From contig OZ005608.1 of assembly GCA_963930655.1 (NCBI GenBank), forward strand, positions 15,376,001-15,440,000: a stretch of 64,000 bases of DNA. The letters run 5' to 3'. A program made the translations under genes and the position numbers. Each line of letters opens with the position of its first letter. The first letter of the stretch is position 1. Positions 44,514 to 55,969 of the stretch are shown one piece after another. The stretch comes from Myrica gale. Lineage: Eukaryota; Streptophyta; Magnoliopsida; Fagales; Myricaceae. The notes under the pieces were generated by a model that worked only from the letters and a program-made list of their open reading frames with translations, made no database searches and had not been told where the DNA came from.

Positions 44514-45057
44514 ACTTAATTCTCCTAATGATGCTTAAGACTACCTAATGGAGATTAAGAATACTTAACAAGGACATGAAATAATTTACATGCACAAACA
44601 TAGAATTTCAGCAACAATAAGAAATAAAATAATCTCCAAATATTCTTGGCATTTAATTTAATAAATCATGGTAGCATAATAATAGGTCAATGAAAAAATT
44701 AATTCATAAAGAAAATCTACCTTGAGAAATTCGGCCATGAAATTATACTAACATAATTTCACATCATAATGAAAATACTTAAGGAAAATTATAGTTCAAA
44801 ATATCATAATCAACTTAACATCTTACATTGGCCAAACAACGACCCCTTGAATTTAAATCCAAAACAATTACATAGAGTAAATAGCAAAAATGCAATGCGG
44901 GGTCTTACACGAAGAGTACCCAAAACGAAAATGACATGAGTCCGCAAAGCTGGTTGCAAATCCGATTCTCTTTCTGCTCCACAAGAGTTGCCCCTGCCAG
45001 CGGCTCATCCCAGCTCTTCCTTATTGGCTCTGAAGCCGGACTAGTGCTTATGAAACC

Positions 45058-45303
45058 TTGGAAATCCTAGCAACAATAGTTGCCATCTTCCTTTTACTAG
45101 TCGAATCTGCTGCACCACCTGTCACCATGGGAGAAAGCCTCACACCTCGGGACAACCTCTTCCCGGGAGAAAGTGAAGCCCTACGCGAATTGGGAGAACG
45201 ATGTCGGTACATAGAAGACACCACAATTGCGGGCCCCCTCGATGCTTCTCTCCACGAAAACGACATTCTTTTTCCCAGTCGATACCAACCTTCAATGAGT
45301 TAG
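45058..45303 (+). other. Unrecognised 81-codon open frame with hydrophobic start, between putative Mutator-like ends
   Basis: The open frame begins at a TTG; the first in-frame ATG is at 45127. It reads through a hydrophobic stretch ([14 protein letters not shown]), then a polar part with [20 protein letters not shown], and ends [13 protein letters not shown] before a stop. GC content is higher than in the surroundings, suggesting captured gene sequence rather than LTR DNA. There is no family match I can name and no upstream coding continuity. It lies between the inverted repeats at 35318 and 45465, so a fragment captured by a Pack-MULE is one reading; chance is another. Confidence 0.25.
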
Positions 45304-45464
45304 CCTTTTAATTTTAAAAACGTTGACGTGGCATGTAAGTGGATGACTAGGCTTCAAGCATGGAGTCGAGCTGGCTCAATAGGACGTGTGTCATTCAAGG
45401 TTTGGTGTACACAAGGAGATTTAATACAGCTCAACAATTGACATTGAGGGAGATGACGATAATG

Positions 45465-45585
45465 AAGTGGAGGGGGACCATTTTGTTACCATATACTAAC
45501 CACAATGACTAATTTGTAAAAATGTTTAAAACAATGACCAAATTTCTCAAAACGTATACTATAGGGAATGTTTGTATAATTAAGC
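45465..45585 (-). repeat. Right terminal inverted repeat of the putative Mutator-like element
   Basis: Inverted partner of 35318-35440. Preceded on the inside by GTTGACGTGGCATG-type subterminal sequence. Confidence 0.5.
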
Positions 45586-45609
45586 CAAAATAAAAAATGA
45601 TATATTAAT

Positions 45610-46520
45610 AAAAAATTTGCTAGATGTATGTCCTCAAAACCAAACATTTGATAATTATGATATAATTATTGTTATTGATTAATCACTTGTGTATATTGTG
45701 TTATATTATTTTGGGTACTTGCAATGATATAAGATGTCATATTATTGAGCAAAATTGTAGAAAAGTCAGGCCCATGATTAATTAATCGAAGGCAGAGAGT
45801 ATGATTTTTTGGATCCTTGTTTACTAACTTTGTTCTAGACCGAGATAAATAATAATGTATAAATAGGTCTACACTCGTTGTTCCCTTATAAGATATATTG
45901 ATGGACTCTGTCATTGAGGTAATAACCTTAAGAAGACGAGTGCTTGCATTGTAAGAGAATGATATTCAGCACAATTTACTTATGTTGTCCTTAGATCTGA
46001 GAGTGTTATGCAGATTTACTTGTTGGGTACTTGTGCTTTAACTGAGTTATTTGGTGATGATCTTCGCAGATCAAATATTCCAGATAATGTTGGGTCTTAT
46101 GCATAGTAAGTGAATTTGTATAATTGCTCAATATGGAATCCAACAGTCTCTTGTTGAGACAGTATATTCATTATGTTTATATATTGTTGGATTCAAATAA
46201 AAACGTTGCGCAACGAGATTTTGCAAAAAAATATTTTCACTGTTTTATGTACTTATATATATATTAAGTAAATATATATCTATTAAAAAAAATTGTTTAG
46301 AAACTTTTTGGAGTCCAATTGGGGGTACAGACCGAGAATTAATAATTATATGAGCTATGAACTTAATCAGTGATATTATAGTGTGGTGGAGGGATAAATA
46401 AGCGTATAATTGTTAGTAAAAGATATTTCACAAAAACAATCTCATTATCTCGTGGGTCAATTTTGATATGTTAATGGACAAGATCAAAAATTGTAGAAGC
46501 CCATAAATTTAGAATACAAA
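45610..46520 (+). repeat. Possible Copia LTR remnant
   Basis: Begins near TAGATGTATGTCC, a phrase I associate with starts of some plant Copia LTRs, and is AT-rich with TATA-like sequence. No primer site or coding region accompanies it. Low-confidence call; nothing else is recognisable in this stretch. Confidence 0.3.
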
Positions 46521-46559
46521 ATATAAGGGAGTTAATGAAAAAGAATTTTTCGTATGATG

Positions 46560-47400
46560 AGCAACAACCAAGCTCGCGTCATCATACTCCATGCACTATA
46601 ACACTCTTGCTAGCCCAAGTGACAAGCTTAACCCCGAACACCGAAAGACAATGGCACAAAGGCTAAAAGCTCCCTTGGAGACTCTATTCAATCAATGGAT
46701 AAATGGATGCTTACAAATGGTTCCATGGAGGGGTATTTATACTACCTCCATGGGCTTGGGCGGCAATGCCTTTCCTTGTAGAGGGAAGGCTTGTTGCACA
46801 CTCAACAAATATTCCCCTTGATCCTATTGAAGTTTAAAAGAAAAGATTTTGTAAAAATCATGCATTTTTCTCATGACTAGCCCTCAATACAAGGACAAAT
46901 CAATCAAGGATTGATTGTCCACAAAACAAGGGAATTGGCCACATGCCTAAAAGCCTCCTAACTTCAGTCAAGGAATAATATTTCTAAAATAGGACCAATA
47001 TTATTACCTTAATTGAATCACACCAACATGGAAATGTTTTGGACTCAAAAGCAATAACATAACTCCCCTAAAATAGGAGGATTCGACCATATAGGGATCT
47101 CATATGCGGTTTACCCTATATGACCCTTTTGAGCCGCTTGTGGTGGCTGCTGAAGTCGTGCTCCGCCGCTGCTCAACCACCTTGTAGGATGTTGACTTTA
47201 AAATGATCCCCACGATCTCCTGAGTCTTTTGAGACCAACCTCCTATGTGTTCCTCTATGCACCGCTGTGTTCAGTGGTCATGTGGTAGTGCTACCAATCA
47301 ACTCCTCTTAGCCTTGGGATCCATCTTGCATCAACTGCCCATGCACACTTGGTTAAACCGCCGTGGCTAGTCGCCCTAGGGTGGTGCTAGCAATGTGCTC
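46560..47400 (-). repeat. Possible LTR remnant, minus strand
   Basis: On the minus strand it has a promoter-like GTATAAATACCCC near 46730-46745 preceded by CCATGGAGG. This resembles the transcription-start part of an LTR whose upstream part runs to about 47400. Family not determined; no terminal inverted TG/CA or primer site was confirmed. Confidence 0.3.
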
Positions 47401-47403
47401 TAC

Positions 47404-47555
47404 TGTCACACCCCGAACGCTAGCTTGACGAGGCTAAAGACAGCCGCGAGTATTCCCGACAAAGAATGCTCAAGCGTACTTACTAAATTCTAGCAGCGAA
47501 ATATACCATAATGCCTAAATTTTTTTAATAACTTTAAAACGTTTTGAATTCGGGA
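47404..47555 (-). repeat. Large LTR 3'-end fragment (copy H)
   Basis: 152 bp beginning TGTCACACCCCGAACG. It is most similar to the terminus of copy B at 5385 (shared GCTAGCTTGACGAGG and GTATTCCCGACAA). Cut off by the next LTR at 47556. Confidence 0.7.
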
Positions 47556-47959
47556 TGTCACGCCCCGAACGCCATCCCGCAGGGAACGTGACAGCCGCGA
47601 GTATTCCCCGGGAACACTCCAGCGCTTACACTAACTCTTACAGCGGGAATTTTTTTTTTATACACATAGGATGGCTCACTCAGGATCCACATGTTGGCTG
47701 AGATACAAGCTCAATGATCATAAACCTCTCGGTATACGCATCAAAATTCAGAAAAGTCTATACATTGCATCTTGTTCGCAAACTTATACAAACGTAATAG
47801 GGCAACATACTGCCACTCAAAACAAACCAGCAATCACTAGCTCTAACTCGGAGTTCACCAATTCCGACTCCGACTCACAAAATTTTAGGATCTCTACGTG
47901 AGATAATCCTCTGCTCCCCAATCTTCTTGTGGATCTGGAATGATACGATTAAAAACTAT

Positions 47960-47973
47960 GAGTCGAAAGACTC
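47960..47973 (-). other. Conserved LTR hairpin, copy I
   Basis: Stem GAGTC/GACTC, loop GAAA, followed by CAGTAAGG. Confidence 0.6.
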
Positions 47974-48968
47974 AGTAAGGTACAACAGTTTGAAACATGA
48001 GCTTTGATAAAACATGGCTTTAAAAACATACTTACTTCAATACACTGTAGAGTTAAGAAAAGAAACGCATAACTGTAAGTCATGAGATAGTGCATAAAAA
48101 CCATGATGCTTATGCAGGCTCCGTGATGCACATGCCATGCACTAAAATCTCTTGCCACTCTTGGCCTTTCCAATGCATTTCAAATCTCGAAATTGGCCTC
48201 AGGCCCTTGAAAATCTCTTATTCATACTTGTGGGCTTATTCGCTCCATTTAACCCCTGAAGTCAGGGTTGTGCGTTCCCATTGGAACTGTCCCCGATTTC
48301 CCTTGGGGACCTTACATACGGTCAAGCTAGCACACCTTCTCGCATTCGTCCTTCAGTGGCTAGAGCAACGTTCCTCGGTGTGGTTGCACATACCTCAAGG
48401 ACTTACCCAACCTTCTCGATCAACGTCCCTCGGTATGGGCGTCCTAGGTTCCATTCATCCATCCTTCTCGATCAACGTCCCTTGGCATGGATAATGAACC
48501 TCACTTAACTTGGTACGGATCTGACCCAAAGCCCCCGGCTTAATCATAACATAAATTCTTTCTCATTTGCATAAAACAACTTTTCATGTTTCTATGCAAT
48601 GAACATGCCATGCCACTCTTGAAAACATCGTAATTTCATTTGCATCAAAACGTCTCTCATGCGTTCATGCAAATGATCATGCTATGACATGTTTGAAACA
48701 TCATGCGTACTTGAAACATTCTTTATGCACAATACATGTCACTTGTATTAAAAACATCTTGCCATGCACAATAAAACATGCAGTGTATCATTCCAGTTTT
48801 CCAAATCGGGTAAGATTCACTTACAGTACTCTTTGCAATCTTCTTGGTTCTCACTTGGCTCTTTGCCTACAAAGAATAGGTTTCTTTCTCAATATACTGA
48901 GTATCAGATAAAGAATATCGATACGCTTCGGTTCTATGAACTGTTTAAGGAAACCTAATGTTAATGGT

Positions 48969-49045
48969 GTCGACACATAGGACCAGGGTGTCGACACATT
49001 GCACTTACTCCAAAGAACCGAAGGCATGGGTGTCGACACATCGCA
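48969..49045. repeat. Three GTGTCGACAC palindromes
   Basis: GGTGTCGACACAT occurs three times in about 77 bp, 1.4 kb from the LTR 3' end, the same relative position as the CTCGAG arrays in copies B and F. The TCGA core is common to both; the flanks differ. Confidence 0.65.
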
Positions 49046-50996
49046 CGACTTCTCTGCTTGTTCACTTCTTAACCTTATACTTCCATCAATCACGATGGTT
49101 CCCAACAGAGCATACAACGTATCATATACTATCTTAGTTTCAAAGTTCATATCTGAAACTTTACGTGAAATTATACATTAACTTCATAATACTACAAATC
49201 TCTTGATCACTCAAATCCCCATTCATTCCTCCAATTTCAGCTACTGATCAAAGCTTAGAATATCTAATTACTTATCTCCATTGTAATTTATTTTCATTCT
49301 TACTTAGAACTCTAATCAGCAAGCTAATCATACTAAGATTCAAGTTTAACAATTTCCTTCATTTTGTGCATTAAGATCAATCGTTTCTAAATTCATCACT
49401 TCCCATGCCTGATTGACCTATTTACATTCTTCTATTTCATATTCTCATAGTATAGTTAAGGCTTCTTCTATCCTTACAACTTGACTTCCGTTTTGTCTCA
49501 TGAGGTTCGGCCTGTACCTAATTATCTTACTTGCAACTTCCATTCATAGCTTTGATACCATTAGACTCTGTTATTCATACTAACTAATGCCACCCGAACC
49601 ATTAAACCACATCATTCATGAGTTTATTTATGTGTAAGATGACTTATAACATAAGACCTAGGTTTGATCATTCGGCCAAAATCTTGATTCCCTAAAATAC
49701 TTGTAACAACCTGTCCTTCGATACGTGTAAGGTTGCTGTTTTCACCTTCTTCGTGTCCAATTCGTATTCAACCCTAGTACACTTATTCTTCCCCTCAATA
49801 ACATTGATTTCAAGACCTATCCATGAAGGGCAGCAATAACATTTCGTAGTAAGAATTCTATATCAAATCAGCAACCTAGATCATGTCCAATTTCTATTCT
49901 CCTTTTTCCACACTTTTAATCTTCCTTTGCATGGACTAATAACCATTAATGCCATCACTTAACTTCATGGAACATGATATATTGTTGTTGCCGAGACCTA
50001 TAGGACTTGACCAAATTTTCATGTTCTTTCATCTCCAAGTTTTTCAAGCTCGCAAGAGTACCAATAAACACATTGAGTCTTTACTTCAATGGCCAACCCG
50101 TGGCAATACTCACTCCTATACTTATTGACCTAGACCCAAAAGATATCTTAGGTTCACAAGTCCACATATGTCTTGCAGGATCCATGCAATTCATTGAAAG
50201 CACTCAACATGACCCGAGCCTTTAAGCTTTCTTATCTTTGTTCTCTCACATACATATAGTCTTTTCTTTGCACTTAGGTTTTTATCTTCTAATCTATTCA
50301 GCAATGACCTCATTCATCCATTACATGTAAGTGTAATTCCATTTGTTATTAACTTGCCATTAGGGTTGCCTTTTACTAGGTCATTCGGCCAAGCACAAAT
50401 CCAAGTATTCATTGAGTACAATTTCTTCTCCAATTGTGATCCCATCCTCCATTTTTCAAATTCACAACCTAGGATCTAAAATCAAGACACGACACAAGAT
50501 ATCACACATTGTATCATTCGGCCAGCACCCAATATTCACAAACAATTAGGTTTTTCTTTGGTTCTTTTGCTTTGCATACATCCTTCACATTTCATGGTTA
50601 ATTTTCATGCATAAGGTTATCAAACATTCACAAAATCAGATCCATACATTCACAAAATCATCATGGCCCACCATCAGATCCATACATTCACAAAATCATA
50701 CTTAAAGATCTAGGGTATACATGGTTCGACCAACACCAAATATCACACTTTTCATGCCAACAATTCGCAATATGCACTCCTTTGTATTTTAACACTAACC
50801 ATTGAACTTACAACTTCATTTCTTCATCATACACAACCACCAACATGAGATCTATCATCTAGCAACCTCAACAGCATGTGATCTAAAGGGAAAAATCAAC
50901 TTACAACCGGCCTAACACACAATAGGTTTAGATCTTAACATTCAAGCCTAGATCTCATGCTTACATGGCCAGATCTAGCATCATACACAACCTAGG

Positions 50997-51778
50997 TGAT
51001 GGAGCTCAAGGTGCCGTTTCAAAGGAACCCGTTCAAGTGCCAAGTGGACCGGTTACAAGAGAACGAGCAAAGAAGTTCAAGGATGCACTCAACGGGCTAA
51101 TTCAAGAGGCATGGGATCAAGCAAAGGCGTGGAAGCCCATTCAGCATGACCCACGAATTGTCAATGTGCTTCAAGTTCTAGAAGAGCCCTAGTAGGGTTT
51201 TCATTTGAGCATGCAAGGAAGTCTTCTAGAAGATACTCCTAATTAGGGTTTCGGATGGCATGATTTTGGGACTATTTTAGCTTCACCTTTCTTTCCATAT
51301 AGGAGCTGATTTCGAGTTTAGTTTAGGTGTTAAGTTTGTTTCTTTTTTGGTTTAGGCGCCAAGCATTATTTCCTTAATAACCGAATCTATTTTAGGTGTC
51401 TTTTAGTTTCCTTTTGAACTAGGTTTAGGCGCCACTTTATTACCTTATTTGTGAGTGTCTCTTTTAGGGTTTTCATGTATTAGATGACCTATATATAGAG
51501 GCCTAAGTTGTAGTTCGGAGGACATTGAATATACACGGTTTTGTGAGGTTTGATTCTCTTTGGTTCTTTAAAGAACTTCTCGAACTTATTGGGAGCTTCC
51601 CGTGGCGTTCAACCCGACTTATCAAACGGATTTCCATCCCGTTTGTGGCGTCTTCACCATACCGAGGTTCTTGCTTTCCTAAGCAACGGTTCGAGGTTCC
51701 ATTCGAATCCATGCTAGAAACGATCTTGGGTTCCTCATAGTTGTTGGGTCTCGTTACGGGTTAACGGGGTTCACATCA
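50997..51778 (+). repeat. Chromovirus 5' LTR, 782 bp
   Basis: Starts TGATGGAGC and ends GGGGTTCACATCA, two bases before the primer site. The first 190 bp read as coding-like sequence with GPVTRERAKKFKDALNGL, matching the polyprotein C-terminus that in related chromoviruses extends into the 3' LTR. The LTR copies at 55079-55969 and 57313-57856 share this. Confidence 0.8.
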
Positions 51779-51780
51779 TT

Positions 51781-51792
51781 TGGTATCAGAGC
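51781..51792 (+). other. Primer-binding site, initiator tRNA-Met type
   Basis: TGGTATCAGAGC, complementary to the 3' end of initiator tRNA-Met, two bases after the LTR. Confidence 0.85.
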
Positions 51793-52542
51793 TTTGGTTC
51801 TAGTTCGGGTTTACTTATCCCTTTTATTTTTCATCCTTTTGTTTCTTCTTTTCATATCCTTCGACTATCTTCTCTAATTTCGTTTTCCTTGTTTCTGTCC
51901 TACTGTCGGTTCATAGCAATTACTTAGCCGAAAATTCTTAACTTCTCTATTCAAGCTTTGCTAGAGCTGGTTCTTGTTATATCTGGTGCGAAAGTTTCAT
52001 ATCTTTGTGCCTTGAGATCTTGTGCTATTGTTATCAAAGGAAAAGAGAAAGAGACTCCCAAAAGAAGAAGAAAGAAAGGGGTCGAAAAAAAAAGAGAGTA
52101 TAAAAGTGCTTCAAAAAATTTTTCGATTGTTTCCATATATTGGGGTCCCTATTATTCCGAAAATCTCTTTACCTCAAACAAGTATTTTTTTTTCTACTGG
52201 ACGAATCACTACCTATTCTAGTTTCCACCTTTCTGATCCATTGTGTTCTTTGCATTCTTATTTCCTTGATATTATTTATCTTGCTTTCTCTGAAATTCCT
52301 TGATGAGTTCTTGTTGAAGCGTTGCTGGAATTCCTTGATTGTTTGTTTAGTTCCAAAAGAACCGCAAGAGGATTACCGAGTGGAAAAAGGCAAGAGTGGT
52401 GAGATTATTAGAGGGTAAAAGCCATATCTTGTGTGTGAAACACGAGTGACTAGAGACCCTATTCTTGAGTGAGACACGTAAGGGAGAGATTTGGGAGGTC
52501 TTTTCTTGTTTTTATTTCTAACACTATATCTTTACAGTAATC

Positions 52543-53700
52543 ATGTCTCGAGATACTGGAAAGAGCGTGTCCAACGAAGATACACCACCAGCTGACCCGA
52601 AGCTGTATATGGAGGCCATGGTAGGTGAAATAAGGCGGGTGTTGAACCAAGTACAAGAACGGCTAGATCGGCTGGAGCATCCTCAACCCCAACCCGGTCA
52701 CAATTACCGTAGACGGGGGAGAAGATGAAGAAGAAGAGCCTTACAGATCTGACGATGAAGAAGATCGTGATTCTCATGTTGGCTATAGGAGATATGGAGG
52801 GCGACGAGACGCTAGGAATCGAGAAGATAACAACTTCAGCGGTATTAAGATGAAGATTCCGTCTTTTCACGGGAGATCTGATCCGGAAGCCTATCTTGAG
52901 TGGGAGAAGAAGATGGAGTTCGTATTTGATTGTCATAACTACTCCGAAACCAAGAAGGTAAAATTAGCAGTCATTGAGTTTTCTGAGTATGCTATAACTT
53001 GGTGGGATCAAGTTGTGATAAATAGGAGGCGGAATGGAGAACGTCCAATAGAGACATGGGATGCTATGAAGGCGGTCATGAGAAAACGGTTTGTTCCAAG
53101 CCACTACTACCGGGGAGTTGTACAAAAAGTTACAAAGCCTTAAGCAAGGAAGCCGAAGTGTAGAAGACTATTACAAGGAGATGGAGATGGCCATGATCCG
53201 TGCAAATATTGAGGAGGATCGAGAGGCTACCATGGCTCGTTTCCTACATGGGTTGAATCGGGAGATCCATGATAGAGTGGAGATGCAACATTATGTGGAG
53301 ATAGAAGACATGGTGCATATGGCTATCAAAGTGGAGCAGCAGCTCAAGAGAGGAAGTGGGGGACGTGCAAGCCATAATTCGAATTCTACTTTTTCCAAGC
53401 CAACCTACACCAAGCCCATGGACAAGTCACAAGTGTCCAAACCCGAGCCCAAACCCCCTACCACCAGCCACACTTCTCAAGGTAAAACTGAAGCTTCTAC
53501 TTCTAGAAATCGTGATATCAAGTGTTTTCGATGTCAAGGCAGGGGACACATAGCAAGCCAATGTCCAAACAAGCAAGTCATGGTGTTGAAGGCCAATGGA
53601 GAGATCGTGACCGATAGTGAAGAATCTGACACCGACAACATGCCACACTTGGAGGATGTTTCCGAGGATGAATACACAGCCCCTGATGCGTTGACCTTGG
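52543..53700 (+). pseudogene. Chromovirus gag region
   Basis: N-terminal part has a short coiled region (EIRRVLNQVQERLDRLEH), then the gag core with KIPSFHGRSDPEAYLEWE and CHNYSETKKVKLAVIEF, then YYKEMEMAMIRANIEED, and a CCHC knuckle CFRCQGRGHIASQCPNK (about 53520-53575). This is a typical plant CRM/Reina gag, which packages element RNA. Region contains breaks. Confidence 0.8.
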
Positions 53701-54458
53701 TGGCGAGGAGAGCCTTGAGCTTGCAAGCAAAGGGCGACGAGGAAGTACAGCGGGAGAACATCTTTCACACTAGGTGCTACATCAAAGACAAGGTATGTAG
53801 TGTGATTATTGATGGTGGTAGTTGTACTAATGTTGCGAGCACAGTAATGGTCTAAAAGTTGGGATTGCCCGTGTTGAAACACCCTAGACCATATAAGTTG
53901 CAGTGGTTGAATGATAGTGGAGAAATCAGGGTGAACAAGCAAGTGTTAGTTGCTTTTCGAATCGGTAAGTACGAAGATGAAGTCATGTGTGATGTAGTAC
54001 CGATGCAAGCGGAACACTTGTTACTAGGGCGTCTGTGGCAGTTCGATCGACATGTGAAGCATGATGGCTTTACGAATAAGTACTGTTTTGTACTTAATCA
54101 GAAGCCAATCACTCTTGTACCCCTGACACCGCAGCAAGTATATGAAGATCAAGTGAGGTTGCAGCAAGAGAGTGAACAAAGGAAAGAGAGTGAGCAAAAG
54201 AAAGAGAATGAGAAAATGAAAGAGAGTGAAAAACAGAGAGTGAGTGAAAATTCGAGAGAAGCCGAAAAAAGAGAGAGAGGAGGTTCGGCCCTTGAGAGAA
54301 AACCAGAGAGAAAAAAGAGTTTCTATGCAAAAGTGAGTGAGATCAAGCGAGCGATGCTTTCAAATCAGCCGATGATTGTACTTTTGTACAAAGAGGCCCT
54401 TTTAAACACTAACGCTCTTGACCAAGCTTTGCCTAGTTCTATTGTGTCTCTTTTGTAG
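53700..54458 (+). pseudogene. Chromovirus protease region and linker
   Basis: Retropepsin-like part with CSVIIDGGSCTNVAS near 53800, followed by the downstream segment LLLGRLWQFDRHVKHDGF, then a charged K/E/S-rich linker (about 54160-54310) unusual in its repeated KESE-type composition, with a short tail after it. Fossil region. Confidence 0.7.
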
Positions 54459-54620
54459 GAATATGACGATGTCTTCCCCGAAGAAACCCCACATGGATTA
54501 CCTCCGATTCGAGGGATCGAATATCAAATTGATTTTGTTCCCGGTGCTGCCATTCTAAACCGACCAGCTTATAGGAGCAATCCCGAGGAGACGAAGGAGC
54601 TTCAACGGCAAGTCAGTGAA

Positions 54621-55070
54621 TTGTTGGATAAGGGGCACGTAAGGGAAAGCATGAGCCCATGTGCTGTTCCGGTTCTACTTGTACCTAAGAAGGATGGGTC
54701 GTGGAGAATGTGCGTTGATTGCCGAGCCATCAACAACATCACGGTAAAGTATCGACATCCTATTCCTCGCTTAGATGACATGTTACATGAGTTGCAAGGT
54801 TCTTGTGTGTTTTCAAAAATTGATTTGAAGAGTGGATACCATCAAATTAGAGTAAAAGAAGGAGACGAATGGAAAACAGCTTTTAAAACAAAATATGGTT
54901 TGTATGAATGGTTAGTTATGCCTTTTGGTTTAACTAATGCTCCGAGCACCTTTATGAGACTTATGAACCATGTTTTACGTGCTTTTATAGGAAGATTTGT
55001 CGTTGTCTATTTTGATGATATCCTCATTTATAGCAAAAACATGGACAATCATGGTTTAACTAACGCTAGC
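54621..55070 (+). pseudogene. Chromovirus reverse transcriptase, N-terminal half
   Basis: RT blocks in order: [59 protein letters not shown] and the catalytic-site region YFDDILIYS near 55010. Ends about 60 bp later at the junction with an inverted LTR. Truncated. Confidence 0.85.
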
Positions 55071-55078
55071 GATATTGT

Positions 55079-55969
55079 TGATGTGAACCCCGTTATCCCG
55101 TAACGAGACCCAACAACTATAGGGAACCCAAGATCGTTTCTAGGATGGATTCGAATGAAACCTCGACCCGTTGCTTAGGAAAGCAAGAACCTCGGTATGG
55201 TGAAGACGCCACAAACGGGATGGAAATCCGTTTGATAAGTCGAGTTGAACGCCACGGGAAAATCCCAATAAGTTCGAGAAGTTCTTCAAAGAACCAAAGA
55301 GAATTAAACCTCACAAAATATATTCATCCAAGCTGTCCGAATTACATTGCAAGAGGCTCCTATTTATAAGGTAGAAATAACAAGGAAATAAATCTAACCT
55401 AGGAAACAAGGGCTGGTCGAGTAAGGCATTTTTGAACAAGGAAAGAAATCCTTGCTTACCTAAAACAAAGAGAGCAATTAAGGAAACAATCCCTTGCTTG
55501 CCTAACTAACCTTTGGACGCCTAAAATAGAGTTCTAATTAAGGAAATAAGATGATACTCGACCAAAATAATAAACTAACCTAAGAAAGACATCTTGGCTG
55601 AACTAAACCCCCACATGGCCGAATTAAACCCTAATTGCCTTAAATAAAACACTCTTCAAATGGCAATAGGGTGCTGGCCGACCATCGTGTCAAAAGACCA
55701 TGAATGGAAATGATTTGGAGCTTAAAATAGCCATGCAATCTGAATCTTCTAGAATAGTCCCATATTTGTCTCTTGGCCGGATCCTTCTAGAGTGTGCATC
55801 ATCTTGAATGGATTGTGCATCATCTTGAATGGACCTCCACGAATGGGCTTGGGCCCATATCTCGTTACTGAGTTCAACGAGTGCATCTTTGAACTCCTTG
55901 TCTCGGGCTCTCGTCTCTGGCTGTACGGGATGAAATACTTCACTCAGAGTCTTGCTCGGATTCTCATCA
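55079..55969 (-). repeat. Chromovirus LTR in inverted orientation, 891 bp
   Basis: On the plus strand it starts TGATGTGAACCCCG (reverse of the LTR end) and ends GGATTCTCATCA (reverse of the LTR start TGATGAGAATCC). No primer site or internal sequence adjoins it, so it is probably a solo LTR. Flanks ATTGT and ATTTT differ at one base, a possible decayed target duplication. It forms a 3.3-kb-spaced inverted pair with the LTR at 50997-51778. Confidence 0.75.

Larger units (their letters stand above)
39753..44909 (-). repeat. Solo LTR of the large Tekay-like family with perfect 5-bp target-site duplication (copy G)
   Basis: On the minus strand it starts TGTAAGACCCCGCATTG (44909) and ends GCGTTCGGGGCGTGACA (39753). 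CGAAG flanks both sides (39748-39752 and 44910-44914). No primer site or internal region is present, so it is a solo LTR from recombination between the two LTRs of a full element. Without the nested hAT element and its duplicated target it is about 3.58 kb, which gives the full LTR length of the family. Contains CTTATC motifs (44439, 44464, 44508), G-boxes (44312, 44356) and the hairpin (40080-40093). Confidence 0.85.
47556..50996 (-). repeat. Large LTR copy I, minus orientation, truncated at the right
   Basis: Starts TGTCACGCCCCGAACGCC on the plus strand, inserted in copy H. Contains the hairpins (47960-47973, 48254-48267), the GGGACGTTGATCGAGAA-type block (48290-48510) and three TGTCGACA palindromes (48969-49045). 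A chromovirus LTR begins at 50997, so its upstream portion is missing here. No coding content. Confidence 0.7.
50997..55078 (+). mobile_element. CRM/Reina-type chromovirus (Ty3/Gypsy), truncated in RT
   Basis: Plus-strand order: 5' LTR (50997-51778), primer site (51781), gag (52543 to about 53700), protease (about 53700-54458) and RT (54621 to about 55070). The element stops in RT, where an inverted solo LTR of the same family begins. Integrase, chromodomain and 3' LTR are absent. Gag and RT sequences are well preserved compared with the other elements here, suggesting a younger age, but it carries a few breaks besides the truncation and is a fossil. It inserted into large LTR copy I. Confidence 0.8.

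Noticed and set aside
47671-47901. 76-codon plus-strand frame
   Set aside because: Inside large LTR copy I and antisense to the LTR; not conserved in other copies.
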